Shown: positions 1 through 11,172, numbered from the stretch's first letter. The stretch: DNA of 64,000 nucleotides from Fomes fomentarius (GCA_022606135.1 JABYQN010000010.1:434001-498000); one strand, 5' to 3'. The notes: generated by a model from the sequence alone, not told the origin. Numbers and translations are program-made.

Positions 1-580
1 AGCCACTATTCTAGCCTCTGATGCTTCCCGGAGAGCTCATCTGGATACCTGTAAGTGTACGCACCGAACGTCTTGTCTGGTGCAGATGACCAGGAGAAGG
101 TATCATTAACATCCGGTGTTCAACGTGTGTTCGTCCCGTCGACAACTCTGGATTGCGGCCCGGGACCGACGGCGACTGTTCGCGAATCGCGTGGCCTCTG
201 ATTGTGCTCAAGAGTCTAGGGCAATGGTGTTCGCGGCGTGCGGAGCCGTCTTGAGAATGCGATCTTTCCGCGCGTTCTCGCCAGCATCGCAAGTGAATGG
301 TCCACTTCCAAAAAGGTTTGACATACCAGTGATCTCCGTACTTTCCTCGCAAGCGTTTGTAGACGGCAAGACGGCTCGATGGCAACCCACTTCTCGTCCA
401 CATGCTGCACCGAGCGTCTCTCTGTTGTATGACGCTGCGCAAAGCGAGGTGCAGCGGCATATAACAGCACGCTCTGCACATGTGTTGCCCGCGGTGTCCT
501 GTGTTTGATGGTCCTCTAGGTTCTCGTCTTTGCTGTCCACAAGCGCCTTCATTTCTGCTACACCAACTTCGCGTAGTACC
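1..580. other. Upstream stretch with no recognised gene
   Basis: Both strands have open frames here, but none shows a recognisable family, splice pattern or codon bias. The last 100-200 bases before 581 probably hold the promoter of the secreted-protein gene; no clear TATA box stands out. Confidence 0.5.
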
Positions 581-1455
581 ATGCACGTACTGGCCCTCTT
601 CGCGACCTTCCTTGCTGCCTCTGGCGCCTCGGCGGCAAGGGTACGCGCCACTAGTACTTCTGCGACGACGACGACATGCGCGAAGGAAACGGTAGCCTAT
701 GAGACGTTCATCGGACAAGACAAGAATGTGAAGGTCCAGTACTCGCACTGCGATGGCTTGCCCCACGTTGCAGCCAATGGCGAGATCGTCGCACTCGACA
801 AGCGGCAGTCTACCAACAGCACCAATGTTTGTGGCGCTCCGTGTGAGTCCTCTGACCTGTCCCTTGTGACGGCAAGGTTATATACAGCAGGTGATTGACT
901 CTTGAAACAAGGCCAGACCAATTGCTTCACGCCGTCTGGTGGTGGTCCCAACGAGGCCGACTGCACTGTCATCGCGGATGCGCTGTTGTTCGATAGTCAG
1001 AACGTCGGCGCCCTATTCAACATAACCGCGACCGGGGTACGCATCTTCGCGAAGTTACTCTGTTTCGACCATCTCAAGCTAATCCTTCCGATCGCGGTAG
1101 ACGGCGACCGACAAGATTACTATGCAGTACAAGTCGTGCCTTACCTTCTTCCTCAACCAGGACTTCAACACGCTTGTATACTGCCGCACTGAATGGGTAC
1201 GCCCTCGAATATCGCAGTGCTCACTGCAAGAGCGCGCCTCGTACTGAAACTGTTGACGTGTGCTGTGGCTTCTATAGTCGGCGCTTGTTAACTTCCTTGC
1301 GTCGGACTGCAATGCCGCAAACAACGCCCATGGCGGCCTCTGCGTCGCAAACGACCAGAGGTGGTTCGTGCAGTAAGTCGGATTGGTTGGCATACGTCGT
1401 CACGTTGTTCTGGCACTGATCCCTCTGGTACAGAGTCCAAAACACCGCAGGTTAA
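581..1455 (+). CDS. Small secreted cysteine-rich protein
   Basis: Inferred exons are 581-842, 912-1036, 1101-1196, 1278-1372 and 1434-1455, coding for 199 residues. Every intron is GT-AG, 60-81 nt long, and frame is kept throughout. The N-terminus MHVLALFATFLAASGASA is a typical signal peptide. The mature part has about ten cysteines, several closely spaced (CGAPC, QTNC, EADC, KSC, VYC, SDC, GLC), suggesting disulfides in an extracellular protein. A dibasic site (LDKR, near residue 70) could be cut by a Kex2-type protease, leaving a Cys-rich C-terminal domain. I do not recognise the family. Basidiomycetes encode many small secreted cysteine-rich proteins of unknown role, and this one fits that class. 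It converges on the F-box gene, with 241 bp between the two stop codons. Confidence 0.82.
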
Positions 1456-1696
1456 GAAGCGTAACCGCTCTCAAGTGGTGTGACACAACTTCAGGGACAT
1501 GAATTCGGACCATCTATTGGGAGTATAGTAGCAGTAGAGAAAAGAAGAGTCTTGTACCTACTTGGCACCCTTTTCCCTCGCGGACAACTAGTACGAATCG
1601 CAGTGACATTGACACCTTCCAGAAAATACATTGAGTACAATATGTTACCTTTCCTTTTCGGACGCGACCTCTGCAAACCTACAGACGTCTACCTCA

Positions 1697-3412
1697 TCAA
1701 CTCCACAACACCGTCTCCGGCCCGCCGCACAAATCTCTAAGACCCAAGGCATCCTCACGCCTGATACCAGCGCAAGAACGAAACCGCAGCTGCTTGATCC
1801 TCCTAAGCGCCTCATGTCGTGGCTTGTGCGCACCTCGAATCCCCTGGGACACAGGCGAAAGAGGACGTGCCCCCGCGGCGTTAGTGACGTCGCCCAACAC
1901 ATTCCGGGATTCTTGTACACTATGTGGGCTCGGGTGCGCTTGCTCCCCATTAGTACGAGCGAAGATCACCCTGCGGATGCAGCCGATAGTCAAGTCCTCG
2001 CTTCCGTCGATATCAAGCGCGTTCAGCTGTGGACATAGCGCAGGCGCACCATCCCCTCTGCCCCAGTCGCGATGTCCGTCCTCGCACGTCCCGGGCGCGA
2101 GCGCGCAGATGAGCGCACCAGATCCGGTGCATTTGCGCAGGACGAGGAGCGCGAGCGCGGGACAGCGCGCGAGGACGGAACGTGTAGTGTGGGGGATGAG
2201 CGCGAAGTTGCGCAGGACGAGTTCCGTGAGGCGCGAGAGGGGCTGCTCTTCGAAGAGCGCGGTGAAGGGTGGAAGCGGGGGTGGTGCAGCGTGCTGGTCC
2301 GATAGGAGCGAGCCCAGCGCGAGTGCGCGTAGTGCGGGGAAATAGAGCCGTGAGAGGGTCGGTGGCGGCATATGTGCGTTGTGTAATCCGCAATACATGA
2401 TGTCGAGATGGCAGAGAGAGTCGAGGGAGATTGAGGATCCGGATGGTATGCCTGTGAGCGTGTCGTCGGCGCCCCCAGCATAGAAAGTGTTTTGGTCGAT
2501 GACGTGGAGTAGTCGGGAGGTGCTCCTTGATACACGAACCCCTAGTGTAAGGCGTTGGAGCCTCGGCATCCGGAAAAAGTGGAGGATACGCCATAAATCA
2601 GAGTATGGTGCTGGTATCCAGGTAAGAGAGTTTACTGGAAGGGTCATTGGTGGCGCTGTGTTGGAAGAGAGGTCGATCGGGCCACCCATGACAGATGTCT
2701 TGGAAAAGCGCAAGTCGACCACGGGAGCGGTGAGCTCGAACGCCACCTGCTTGAGCGGTGCGTTCGACAGCAGAGTGTAGAGTTGGGACAGCCTGAGCCC
2801 TTCGATTGAGCGTAGGGATAACCGTCGCAAGCATGGCGTGCCACCTGGCCATAGGACTAATGGGTGAACATTGCGGAGAGATAGCGAACGTAATGCAGGG
2901 AAGCGTGACGGCCCTTCAAAAGCTTGACAACGCGTCAGCGCCATAGATGAGGGTAGAACGGTCACTGACGATTCCACAGTCAAGTCGGTCAGAAGAGGGA
3001 ACGACGAGGGCGTGTTCAGAAGCTGGCCCACGCTGTGAGCACTGCATGAAGACTCGTCCTTCCATGTCAGAGATCGCCACCGGGCCGCATGGTCAGAATA
3101 CCGAGTGGCCAGGGAGATGCTGCGTCGTTCTGAAGTTACAGGATGACGGTGATGTGCGATATCCAGCGGCGCAGCACCAGAACGGCGTAGAAATACTCGG
3201 ACCAGAGCTGGGGATGCCCTCTCAATGCGTCGCCACAAGGAAGAAGTGGACAGCGCCAGCCGTCGCCATGCTACACAGACGTGTGACAGCCTGACAGGGG
3301 CAGATTGGTCGAAGGGATTGGTATGATACGTGACATGGCAGAAGATCTTGAGCAAAAGTTCCTCGGGCAAGCGAAGTTGTGGTTGTTCGACCCTGGTCAC
3401 GACGGCTGACAT
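1697..3412 (-). CDS. F-box protein with leucine-rich region
   Basis: A single uninterrupted frame encodes about 571 residues from the ATG at 3412; an in-frame ATG at 3466 would add 18. I prefer 3412 because the F-box follows directly. The F-box reads LRLPEELLLKIFCHVTYH, then LSHVCVAWRRLALSTSSLWR, the usual P-E-L-L-x-x-I-F and V-C-x-x-W-R pattern. The rest is leucine-rich with repeated F-P-A-L-R-x-L-x-L blocks, as in basidiomycete F-box/LRR proteins. By analogy it would bring a substrate to an SCF ubiquitin ligase through Skp1; the substrate is unknown. Such single-exon F-box/LRR genes are greatly expanded in agaricomycetes. No truncation is visible. The reverse complement has long antisense frames because of GC-rich third positions; I treat these as shadows. 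Confidence 0.85.
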   Translation of the reverse strand: MSAVVTRVEQPQLRLPEELLLKIFCHVTYHTNPFDQSAPVRLSHVCVAWRRLALSTSSLWRRIERASPALVRVFLRRSGAAPLDIAHHRHPVTSERRSISLATRYSDHAARWRSLTWKDESSCSAHSVGQLLNTPSSFPLLTDLTVESSVTVLPSSMALTRCQAFEGPSRFPALRSLSLRNVHPLVLWPGGTPCLRRLSLRSIEGLRLSQLYTLLSNAPLKQVAFELTAPVVDLRFSKTSVMGGPIDLSSNTAPPMTLPVNSLTWIPAPYSDLWRILHFFRMPRLQRLTLGVRVSRSTSRLLHVIDQNTFYAGGADDTLTGIPSGSSISLDSLCHLDIMYCGLHNAHMPPPTLSRLYFPALRALALGSLLSDQHAAPPPLPPFTALFEEQPLSRLTELVLRNFALIPHTTRSVLARCPALALLVLRKCTGSGALICALAPGTCEDGHRDWGRGDGAPALCPQLNALDIDGSEDLTIGCIRRVIFARTNGEQAHPSPHSVQESRNVLGDVTNAAGARPLSPVSQGIRGAHKPRHEALRRIKQLRFRSCAGIRREDALGLRDLCGGPETVLWS

Positions 3413-4805
3413 AGTGCCGTTACTTGCTTGCAACCATAGTAAGCAGAGTACATGAGAAATTGCCAAGACGCTTACTGTGACCGCACCATGTGCACTCAGC
3501 CGGTCTTGCGCTTCGTCGTGGTTAGGGCACTACGGCCTCGGACTGCGCTGGTGGCTCCGTGCTTCCGTGATGTGGCGACTAGACGGTAGCGTTGCAGGGC
3601 TGTGAGTTGCGGAATATTTGGGAGCCTTAAGAGTTGGAGTACATATGCTGAAGGGAGATGGAGACTGCGGTAGTGGATAAGCAGCAACACTGACTGCAAC
3701 CGCCGCTCTGGGCGGGTTTCGCCGGAGTGCGATTAGGCGCTTGTCGCGCAACGAACAATAGCTGAGGCTTGTGGCCCCGGTAGGCATATGCATATTACTC
3801 CTAGAATCCAAGAGAGAAGAGAGAAGGGTTGAACCAACTTCATCGAATGTTGGATCCCACTCACAGTGTCGGCATCATCCTGTAGTAGCCTGTCAGTGAC
3901 CTGGAATATCGTGAGGTAGTAGTAGGATATTAATTGTGGCTACGTGAGAGGGACTCGATAGCGTTCATCATGATTCCGGCTACAACATCCATGTTGTTAA
4001 TGAAATCTTCGTGGACGTCATATGAGGCTGCGGCGGGAAATATTGTCAGCCCTGCATCAATACCTGGATACATGTTGACAGTCATCTCTATTTTGCTCAC
4101 AATGGTATGTTGTACACTCATATAGTAGGGTGGCTAGCTGGGGTGTGAAGTAAGCTGCGTCGAGCCTCACTGGCAGCGACTAAGTACATAGGGCGGAGTT
4201 TATTGATATGCCATGATGATTGAAGGTGTTGCCACGTGGCAGCATCTCCAGCCCGTACAGCGCGTCACCAGATCACACCCCTCTCCGGTATCGAGCCGGT
4301 CACAACGATCACCATCTTCAACTTGCAAACTCCAACTTCAAGGTCGCGGCACTAACGTTGCGTCTCTTGAACCCATGGTCTTAGCTCTCACCTCTCAAAT
4401 AGCCTGGGGCAATTGCTATACTAGAATATCTGCCGTCCAAAGGGTGGTCTCGACAGTGCTCACAGTCAAACTTCCCCACGGCGGGTGGTATAGCTCAGGC
4501 CCACACGTCTTCTGAACCGAGTGAGTCATGCAACTGAGTGTCACTCTTTCCTTAGTTCTCCGCGGGTGATACACAGACGATCTCTCGCCGAAGGGTTACG
4601 CGGCGCCCAGTGGAATACATCCAGTGGACTCTGCACGACTCGGAGTTCGAGCGACGGGTGACGGATGACGGAGAGCCTCGTGTCGCATCAGGTCGAGCGT
4701 AGTCTGATTTGGCTGCTGCCACAGTCAGGATGTGCCGTAGCATGCACACAGAATGATAGAGGCGAGGGACGAAGAGTGGGAAAGGACGGTCAAAGTGATT
4801 CTTGA
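3413..4805. other. Intergenic, possibly decayed coding sequence at its right end
   Basis: No convincing gene from 3413 to about 4200. From about 4230 onward, short Thr/Val-rich translations broken by stops may be the eroded extracellular half of the membrane protein pseudogene that follows, but I could not join them. Confidence 0.4.
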
Positions 4806-5870
4806 CAGCCACACTGGCAGTCCGATCCTGTCACTCGAGACGGAACAACCATATTCACCACTATCCCTGGTACCAGTCAGCCTACTTCCACGCAGTCTAC
4901 TTAAACGGACACCTCCGATGTAAAGAGGACGGACGGGATCAGCAAGTCGACCGTCTTCAGCCTCGGAGTTTGTGGAGGTGTGGCGTTGCTCAGTATTGTT
5001 GGCTTCCTAGCATGGAAGCTCAACTGGAAGCGGCTCTCGGACGATGACTTGAACAGTGGTGAGTGTGTCGAGTCTACCACTTTCATCTACCTCCGTTTTA
5101 CTCCCCTCCGCCGTTGGACTGTCCTCAATGCGCAATTCGTTTGAATGATGGCGTTCGCAGCGCGACCGGAGCGCAGAAATGCCGTAAGCGATATATCGTC
5201 CGAATGTGTGTGGCAATCCCGACGACTCCTGTGTTGTTCATGTCCATCCTGACCCCGTCTAGACGAGGCCATCAAATGGCCCCATCTCAACACTCATGGC
5301 GAGGACGGTGGCCTTCACGCCCCTCTTCCTACAAACCGAACGAGTGGTCCAGATTTCGAGACATGTCAACGTTGCACGACCGGACTCCCGTGCAAGCAGC
5401 GTTGCTCCCTTAGCCGGGTCTACTACTGAGTTGTGCTCCGTTCATGACCTCTACGCAGTATCGCCTTTACCTCACCTAAACCAGAACATGCCGTATTGGG
5501 ATGACCCCAGCCAGATGTACTACGACCACGACTCGTACACGCAAGCTGTGCCCCCTGCCGCTGAAGCATACGCCACGACCCAGATTACACCCGGTACTCA
5601 AGCAACGTACGGTTACGATCCACGCGCAATGAGTCCTGCATATCAACAGCTCTTGGTGTCAACTACCGCACACGTAGTCCCGGACTGGCTGCGTCACTCT
5701 ACTCAGGTCGTGTATCGCCAGTGCCTCAGGCTGGCCGTATGTTACCAGGTCCACAAGGCGTATGGACAGGCTCCGGTACTGATCGCGCCACCGACCTAGC
5801 GGTCGCAGGGGCAAGGCGGAGTGGCTGGGCCATCGCACTGGGATTGGGTGTAGGGGAAGGAGATGCAGGA
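4806..5870 (+). pseudogene. Broken single-pass membrane protein gene
   Basis: The reading is a Ser/Thr-rich stalk, then a TAA at about 4900, then (same frame) VFSLGVCGGVALLSIVGFLA, a transmembrane helix, followed by a basic stop-transfer segment. A normal intron (about 5052-5262) joins to EAIKWPHLNTHGEDGGLHAP. The frame then shifts by one, and the tail resumes as DLYAVSPLPHLNQNMPYWDD with Tyr/Pro-rich repeats to about 5800. This order (Thr/Ser ectodomain, one helix, D-x-Y-A-V-x-P-L-P-H-L-N tail) is one I recognise from basidiomycete single-pass membrane proteins of unknown function. At least one stop and one frameshift break it, and the N-terminal half is not readable. The splice sites around the helix exon are still intact, so the decay looks recent. 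Confidence 0.65.
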
Positions 5871-6430
5871 TTGTCATAGATTCAGTCGGACACGGAGAGG
5901 TCGAGGGGACTCAGGTACGTGCCGAGCTCAGGTCTGGGCACGTACCGCACATGCATCATCTCTGGGAAATGTACTCATCGATGCCCATGCCCGAGCAGGA
6001 CACCGCATCGTAACACAAGTCTGCAAGTTGGGTCGAGCTGCGCGTTGGGGCGGGCAGGACGTTCATTCGTTTGGGCTGCACTGAGCTGGACATTGTGCGC
6101 CGCACGTTGTCATTGTCGTTTCTGTGCCATTATCTCTTATGCAAGCCCTTCGGACTCCCTCACTCGCCTCTGCGACGTCTAGGTGGACTTGCATGCACTT
6201 GCGTGTGCGGACACCATTCGTCTTCTGAGGCTCTATGATGGAATCTGCATCTCTACCCGTTCCAACACATTTTCCGAGTCAGTGAAGGCAAGCCTAAGGC
6301 AGAACAGCTCATAACTAGAATGTGCATCGGCCTTGTGTATCATCTCATCGGTCCACGTTCAGTGTCTCCGCAGGGGTTCTGATTCCGCAACTTAGTAGAG
6401 GGATTAAGCAAGGTGTATTGGCAGCAGGGC
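5871..6430. other. Intergenic; left edge of duplicated segment
   Basis: No gene recognised. From about 6230 the sequence begins to match about 10945 onward, marking the left edge of copy 1 of the tandem duplication. Confidence 0.45.
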
Positions 6431-7368
6431 TCAGATGTACGCGACATTGCCCACAATTCCAAGTCTGTCCACACCACATCCACCCCGGTCCCTCATCCCC
6501 GACGTACCTCCCAGCTTGCCCTTGCCCCTAGCCTTCCGCCCACCTAGTTCCTTGTACATCTCACGCATCTCGAACTTCGTCGGCTTCGATGTTTGGGCTT
6601 CCTCGCCCCACTTCTCCTCCCTGATCTCTTGGGGAGTTTGGTGGCCAGATCGAGAAGACGCGGTGTAGCCGGAATAAGGGAATTGGGGTGGAGGGCGGCT
6701 GGGAATGGTTTGGAGATAGGTGGTCCGCTGGTGACGGCCGTCTCAGTATGAATGCATGTCGACCGTAATCCTCTGCGACTCACCCATTTCTGTTTGGACT
6801 CGCGCCGAGTCCACTTGCCCAAGGGCAGACTTTCGTCGTCCCGGAAGTTCTCTTTCCGGTAGTGCTGGAACCAGACTGTATACGGACGCTGAGTAAGAGA
6901 CGTCGCCGATGACAAGTCCGGGGACGACTCACCGTAGTTCAATGTCTGACTCTGGTTCCACTTCTTCGAGACCCGCGAGCAGCGTGCAAGGTCCTTGATT
7001 GTCAACAGAGAGAAGATGCGCCGCGATATATCGGTGGGCAAAATGCGGAGCGGGTCTCTGGTAGCTCCTTGCACGGTGGAAGGTGATTGGAGGGGGGTAA
7101 GCTTTAAACCCCGAGTGGGCGAGTGAGGGCGTGATGCTGGCCTCGAGGCAAGTCCGGACCTGCCAGGACTGCCAGGGAGAGACATCTGAGGAGTAGTGGG
7201 CAGGAGGCCGTCGTAAGAACAAACGCTTGCGATGAACCGAGAACGAAAAAGAGCACTAACCACATTGACAGACTCGTCATCATCAGCTGGCGAGTTGCGA
7301 CCGCCTGCGGGCGCCTTGTCGAGCGAGTCGATGACTGTGGTACGGAGAATGTCGTGCAGAAGGCTCAT
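6431..7368 (-). CDS. F-box protein, duplicate copy A
   Basis: Exons in coding order are 7368-7261, 7185-6933, 6875-6784 and 6727-6431, giving 249 residues. Frame is kept over three GT-AG introns of 75, 57 and 56 nt. The F-box is at about residues 80-125: DPLRILPTDISRRIFSLLTI, then DLARCSRVSKKWNQ. The C-terminal half carries TPQEIREEKW and MREMYKELGGRKARGKGKLG, a conserved tail I recall from basidiomycete F-box proteins. The likely role is substrate receptor of an SCF ubiquitin ligase; the substrate is unknown. Without splicing, the frame stays open across the last introns, so an unspliced 274-residue reading is possible. I prefer the spliced form because it yields NYVWFQHYRKENF and the conserved tail. 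Copy B at 11173-12110 is nearly identical. Both copies keep every splice site, so both are probably functional. Confidence 0.85.
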
Positions 7369-8574
7369 GATGAAAGTGCGAGGGTGTTCGGGGTGGAGGT
7401 GGTGTTGGATGTTTGGCTGGATGGCGCTTTGTTTTTATCCCAGTCCATCACGTGCAAGACGTCACGGATATGGAACAGGCCTGAGTGCGGACTTGGAAGG
7501 CGGTGCTCTTACTGAACGAACACGATAAAGTTGACTATCCACGATTGTCCACGCCATAACTGAAGTCGAAAAATATTCACCTGCAAGGATCATCAACGTC
7601 ATCCCGATGTACCAAGACCTTCAGAACAACTTGAAGCTTGTAGCTTGCATCTTGAAAGCATACTAGTGACGGGCACAGATAACTTGCTGACATACTGTCG
7701 TACTTACTACGATCATCAGCCAGAGGAAGATACCCCATGTACCCCGTTACCAACCATCAATCAGGTGATGTGTAGTGACTAAGGAACACACGATGAGTAA
7801 GTGAAAGTAACGGTATGTGTTTATACGGAAGTCGTAGCGGATAACCCTGGGCCAATCTCAAATCTGACGTATGATGGCTGTGTGCTCACACCATGGTTTC
7901 ATCTGCGATTCTCGACCTCCAACTGAATTTCAGAGACGGGACACAGGAACGTGGGTCGCCTCCTCAATCGGAAGCCGCAATTTCGGCGGTCGTACTCACT
8001 CTTCCGTCCTTGCTAACTATGGGTAAGCTCCATCTCTGCAAGCTCAGTTGTGGCGCTCAGACATCAGAGGAGCTTGCTGTGATTGATGCACATCATACAT
8101 CAGCGTTCGAAATGGTACGTGAATGGCCCATACATGCACCCGACTGATCAAAGGTATCATCATCTCCAGTAAAGATCAATCATACGACCACTGCATCGTC
8201 TCCACTATCAACACATTCGACTCCGCTATAGTACATACCCGAAGGGCACCGTCAGCTCGCGTCACTCCACGCCAATTTTTGTATGCCCATCCCGCATCTA
8301 TTTGTACATTGTATGATGGTCAATGACGAGGGTTTAGAGATATGCGTCTATGTGATAGTAGTCCATCCCGGGATGCATGGAACGACGATATATGATATGG
8401 GGCGAAGCCAAGACAACATGGGTGTGCGACGAGCCCTGACAGTGAGGAAATGACGAAGCCGATGGAGAGTAACGCGATGCAGGGTTCACCCTTACTACGT
8501 CGCTGCACGACTCATTTTAGTTGACTATCAAGGAGTAGAAACACGGACAACTCACTGGACTACACAACGATGAC
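7369..8574. other. Intergenic between duplicate F-box gene and gene X
   Basis: Holds the promoter of F-box copy A and the 3' flank of X copy A. Much of it matches 12111-13453, so it is duplicated non-coding DNA. No separate gene seen. Confidence 0.5.
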
Positions 8575-9267
8575 TCAGTCAATGAGCCATACTACTGGAA
8601 ACAGTGGAGGCTATCGTTACAGGCATGTTAGAGACGTTGATATGATCACCACGGGAGCACACGTACCATTTTGATGTCCGTCCGACCTCGAGACATCTGA
8701 TAGTCAAGGTACTTCTGCTGATACTGTTCCCGAGCGAGACGTGCTTCCTTGTTCACCATTCTCAACTTGGTGCGAACAATACCCGCGGCTATAGATATGG
8801 TTAGCAAGCGACGATCAGATTCGGATGTGAAGCGTTATGAGCGAGGACGCACGCGGGATGTCACGAGGCCAGAACGTTTGCACATAGCGAAGACCCTCGA
8901 ACTCTGGCCTCTTCAGCAGATCCGGAGGGAACCAAGTGTTCAAGTATGCTTTGGTTTCGCGGTCCATCGGGAGATCGGGAGGGTTCGTCCCGGCGACGAA
9001 GAAGACGGCCTTACCGGGGAGAAGCCACCAATCTTTACCGGAATGCATGATAGGAACAAGCCATGGCGCGTCAAGAACATCGCGTTTGCCGTAGTAGCAT
9101 AGGGCGAAATCGAGGGGGTAGCGCTTTTGAAGCTCGGCTTGGGTGGCCCCATACTTGAGGATGCAAAGGTGTTTGATCATCTCGGCGTCGAGAAGATAGC
9201 CTGAGAGGAAAATGTCGACAGTAGTCTTACTGATGAGACTTTTGGTGAACCTGGAAGCGTCGGTCAT
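8575..9267 (-). CDS. Unrecognised 190-residue protein X, duplicate copy A
   Basis: Exons in coding order are 9267-8853, 8788-8667 and 8610-8575, giving 190 residues; introns of 64 and 56 nt are GT-AG. I do not recognise the family. There is no signal peptide or obvious membrane helix. The N-terminal 140 residues look globular, with Trp/Pro-rich motifs (DFALCYYGKRDVLDAPWLVP, KDWWLLPGKAVFFVAGTNPP, YLNTWFPPDLLKRPEFEGLR). Exon 2 is a charged, probably helical segment (KEARLAREQYQQKYLDYQ), and the short last exon gives PPLFPVVWLID. Copy B shares splice sites, length and stop; about 14 of the first 138 residues differ, but only one of the exon 2 residues. Retention of two intact copies beside two decayed neighbours suggests a useful product. 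Function unknown. Confidence 0.72.
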
Positions 9268-9375
9268 GATGAGGAGTCCACGTAGAGTGTGTACAGGAGA
9301 GGATAAGTTAACGTTGAACTTGAGATAAGCGCGGAGAATCGAATTTGAACATGGACTTTAGGCGAAGCTTGAAGA

Positions 9376-9470
9376 GACGCTGAACGACACCCTTCAAGAA
9401 GTCGGTCGTTGAGCCAAGTGTACGGTTCCGGGGCTCAAATTAAGCAGGAGCTGATGATCCAAGATATTGC
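9376..9470 (-). pseudogene. Relic of LSM6 exon 1 (copy 1)
   Basis: The minus-strand reading matches exon 1 of the intact LSM6 at 15806-15959, including the segment TDFLKGVV, but has an in-frame TAA before it, lost its ATG context and breaks off right after the Sm motif 1 start. Exons 2 and 3 are absent. The upstream flank (to 9616) still matches the intact LSM6-transporter promoter. Confidence 0.75.
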
Positions 9471-9616
9471 TCGTAGTTGGAGACGACAGTGAGCAGGACT
9501 GAGGAAAGCTCAGTCGCACCTGGGGTCTTCGCCAGCGCTAGCATGGGCTGCGGATGGCATTCGTGGGAACCGGCAGCATCCGAACTCTTTCTGAACCTAC
9601 ATACCTATGATAATTT

Positions 9617-10230
9617 AGTGTTGTGCTGGCCTGGTTTGGTCTGAAAACCGCCGGTTTGGCTTGGCTTATGCTGGCCTACGGCTTATCAAAGTGCAGACCA
9701 GGCCATGGGCCATGACTGGCGGCCTGGTCTGGCCTGGTTTTGGTCCAAGCCATGGCTTGAGTGTCAAAACCAATACATCACTGGTAGTACAATGTAACGC
9801 CAACGTTTAGAGAACCTTTTACCTGATATAAGTACTGTACTAATCAGCCGGGGGTCTAGTGAGTCTAACACCTCAATCGGGCAGCGAGGTGTATGAGGCG
9901 CAAAGCCGCCCAGTGTAGACGCCTAACACTGTCACACCATGCAACATCCTTCGTGATCTGTCACTGAGCGCGGATAGCAGGAGGAGCCCTGTGTGACATG
10001 TGATGTGCCGCTGACATTCTGCTCAATGTAGTGCTCACGTCCGGTCACATATTGTCATGATTTTGCTTGCACCAGAGACCATGGCTTGCTGGCCTGGCTT
10101 CTGGTCTGCAAAATGTCAGACCAAGCCCTCTCAGGCCACCACAGGCCATGAAATTGGCCTGGCTTGGCCTGGTCTGTACACGGCTTGGTTTCACGGCTTC
10201 CTGGCTTGAAGCCAGACCTGGCACAACACT
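9617..10230. mobile_element. Non-autonomous inverted-repeat DNA transposon (MITE-like, 614 bp)
   Basis: The ends are perfect 10-bp inverted repeats, AGTGTTGTGC at 9617 and GCACAACACT ending at 10230. Subterminal regions are filled with degenerate TGGCCTGG/TGGTCTGG blocks in both orientations. No transposase frame is present. The direct repeat CTATGAT flanks it (9605-9611 and 10233-10239), roughly fitting an 8-bp target duplication. The empty site is visible in the sister copy at about 16087-16110. Size, ends and target duplication resemble hAT-type elements, but that class is inferred. Confidence 0.72.
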
Positions 10231-10705
10231 GACTATGATTCTCCAGCTCGTTTCTTGCGAGATACCACGACAATCAAGTCAAGGACGAAAGCGACGTCTG
10301 GGATGCGCGATTCAAGACACGGCCCATCCACAGCTGTGGGACCCCATGTCTCGGAGACGAGGACATCTCGGAGTAGGGGAATGATGTGCCCCGTACGGCC
10401 GAAGTTGATGCCCGTCATCCGATGTGCCATCGTATGTTGGGTTTCTGCGGTTCTCATGATCATGTCGCGTATATCAGACCTCAAGCCTCATGGGTCAAGT
10501 AAGCCGCAGAATGGGGCCGTTTTGAACATCCAGGACTCACTTCGCGGCATACAGGGTAGCTTTCTCCGAGTCATCCTCATATGTGAGTTTATTCCACATA
10601 TATGCGCATACAGTCAGCTTATTGTTGTTAAAAGCGTCCTTCCTCGATACACCCTTTCCTGCCGTTCTCGAGGAGGAAATAGTCTTCCTCACGTTCGTGG
10701 TCACT
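10231..10705 (+). pseudogene. Relic of transporter exons 1-3 (copy 1)
   Basis: Matches the intact transporter 5' end at 16110-16718. The first transmembrane segment is still readable (PVIRCAIVCWVSAVLMIMSR), as is the exon 3 segment FLTFVVTA in another frame. Insertions and deletions disrupt frame, the start codon context is lost, and homology ends at about 10705 where the duplicated unit breaks. Confidence 0.75.
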
Positions 10706-11172
10706 GCGACGATAATTGTGGGACAATTCGCTATGCTTTATCCATCCCTCGTTCAGTGTGTACATACATCGTGTCTTGTTTTTTCTTTAACTGTTTCGAT
10801 TTGCCCCGTGGGGACGATCTAGCAGTGCATACATGACAAGCATGAAGCAGCAAGAGTTGCATGTACAGCGCCCGCACTTGTGGCTGTTCGCGGCGTGCGT
10901 GTGCGGTTGTGAGACCACCATTCATCCAAGGCACCTTGTAAAAGATTGTGGTGGAATCTGCATATATACCCGTTTGAACGCAGTTTTTGGATTACACAAG
11001 GAGGGGTAACAATATGGGTTGCTCAGTCAGTCGTGGCACGCTTAAGGGAACAGATGAGTAGCATGCGCATCGACGTTGTGTATCACCGATTCACGTTGAG
11101 TGTCTCTGCCGAGGTTACAATATACAACATGGAAGTGGAGGGATAATCAAGAAGGTGTATTGGCAGCAGGGC
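10706..11172. other. Junction between duplication copies
   Basis: About 240 bases of sequence unique to this spot (10706-10944), then the left edge of copy 2, which matches 6230-6430. No gene seen. Confidence 0.5.

Larger units (their letters stand above)
6230..10705. repeat. Tandem segmental duplication, copy 1
   Basis: This stretch matches about 10945-16718 gene by gene: F-box gene, gene X, 5' part of LSM6, and 5' part of the divergent transporter. The F-box copies keep a constant 4,742-bp offset at the stop, at the start and at all splice sites, and the X copies a constant 4,879-bp offset. Copy 1 lacks LSM6 exons 2-3 and everything after transporter exon 3, and has gained a 0.6-kb inverted-repeat element. 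Confidence 0.85.

Noticed and set aside
11..766. A 251-residue minus-strand frame at the left end
   Set aside because: Antisense to the first exon of the secreted-protein gene; composition is Arg-rich without domain.
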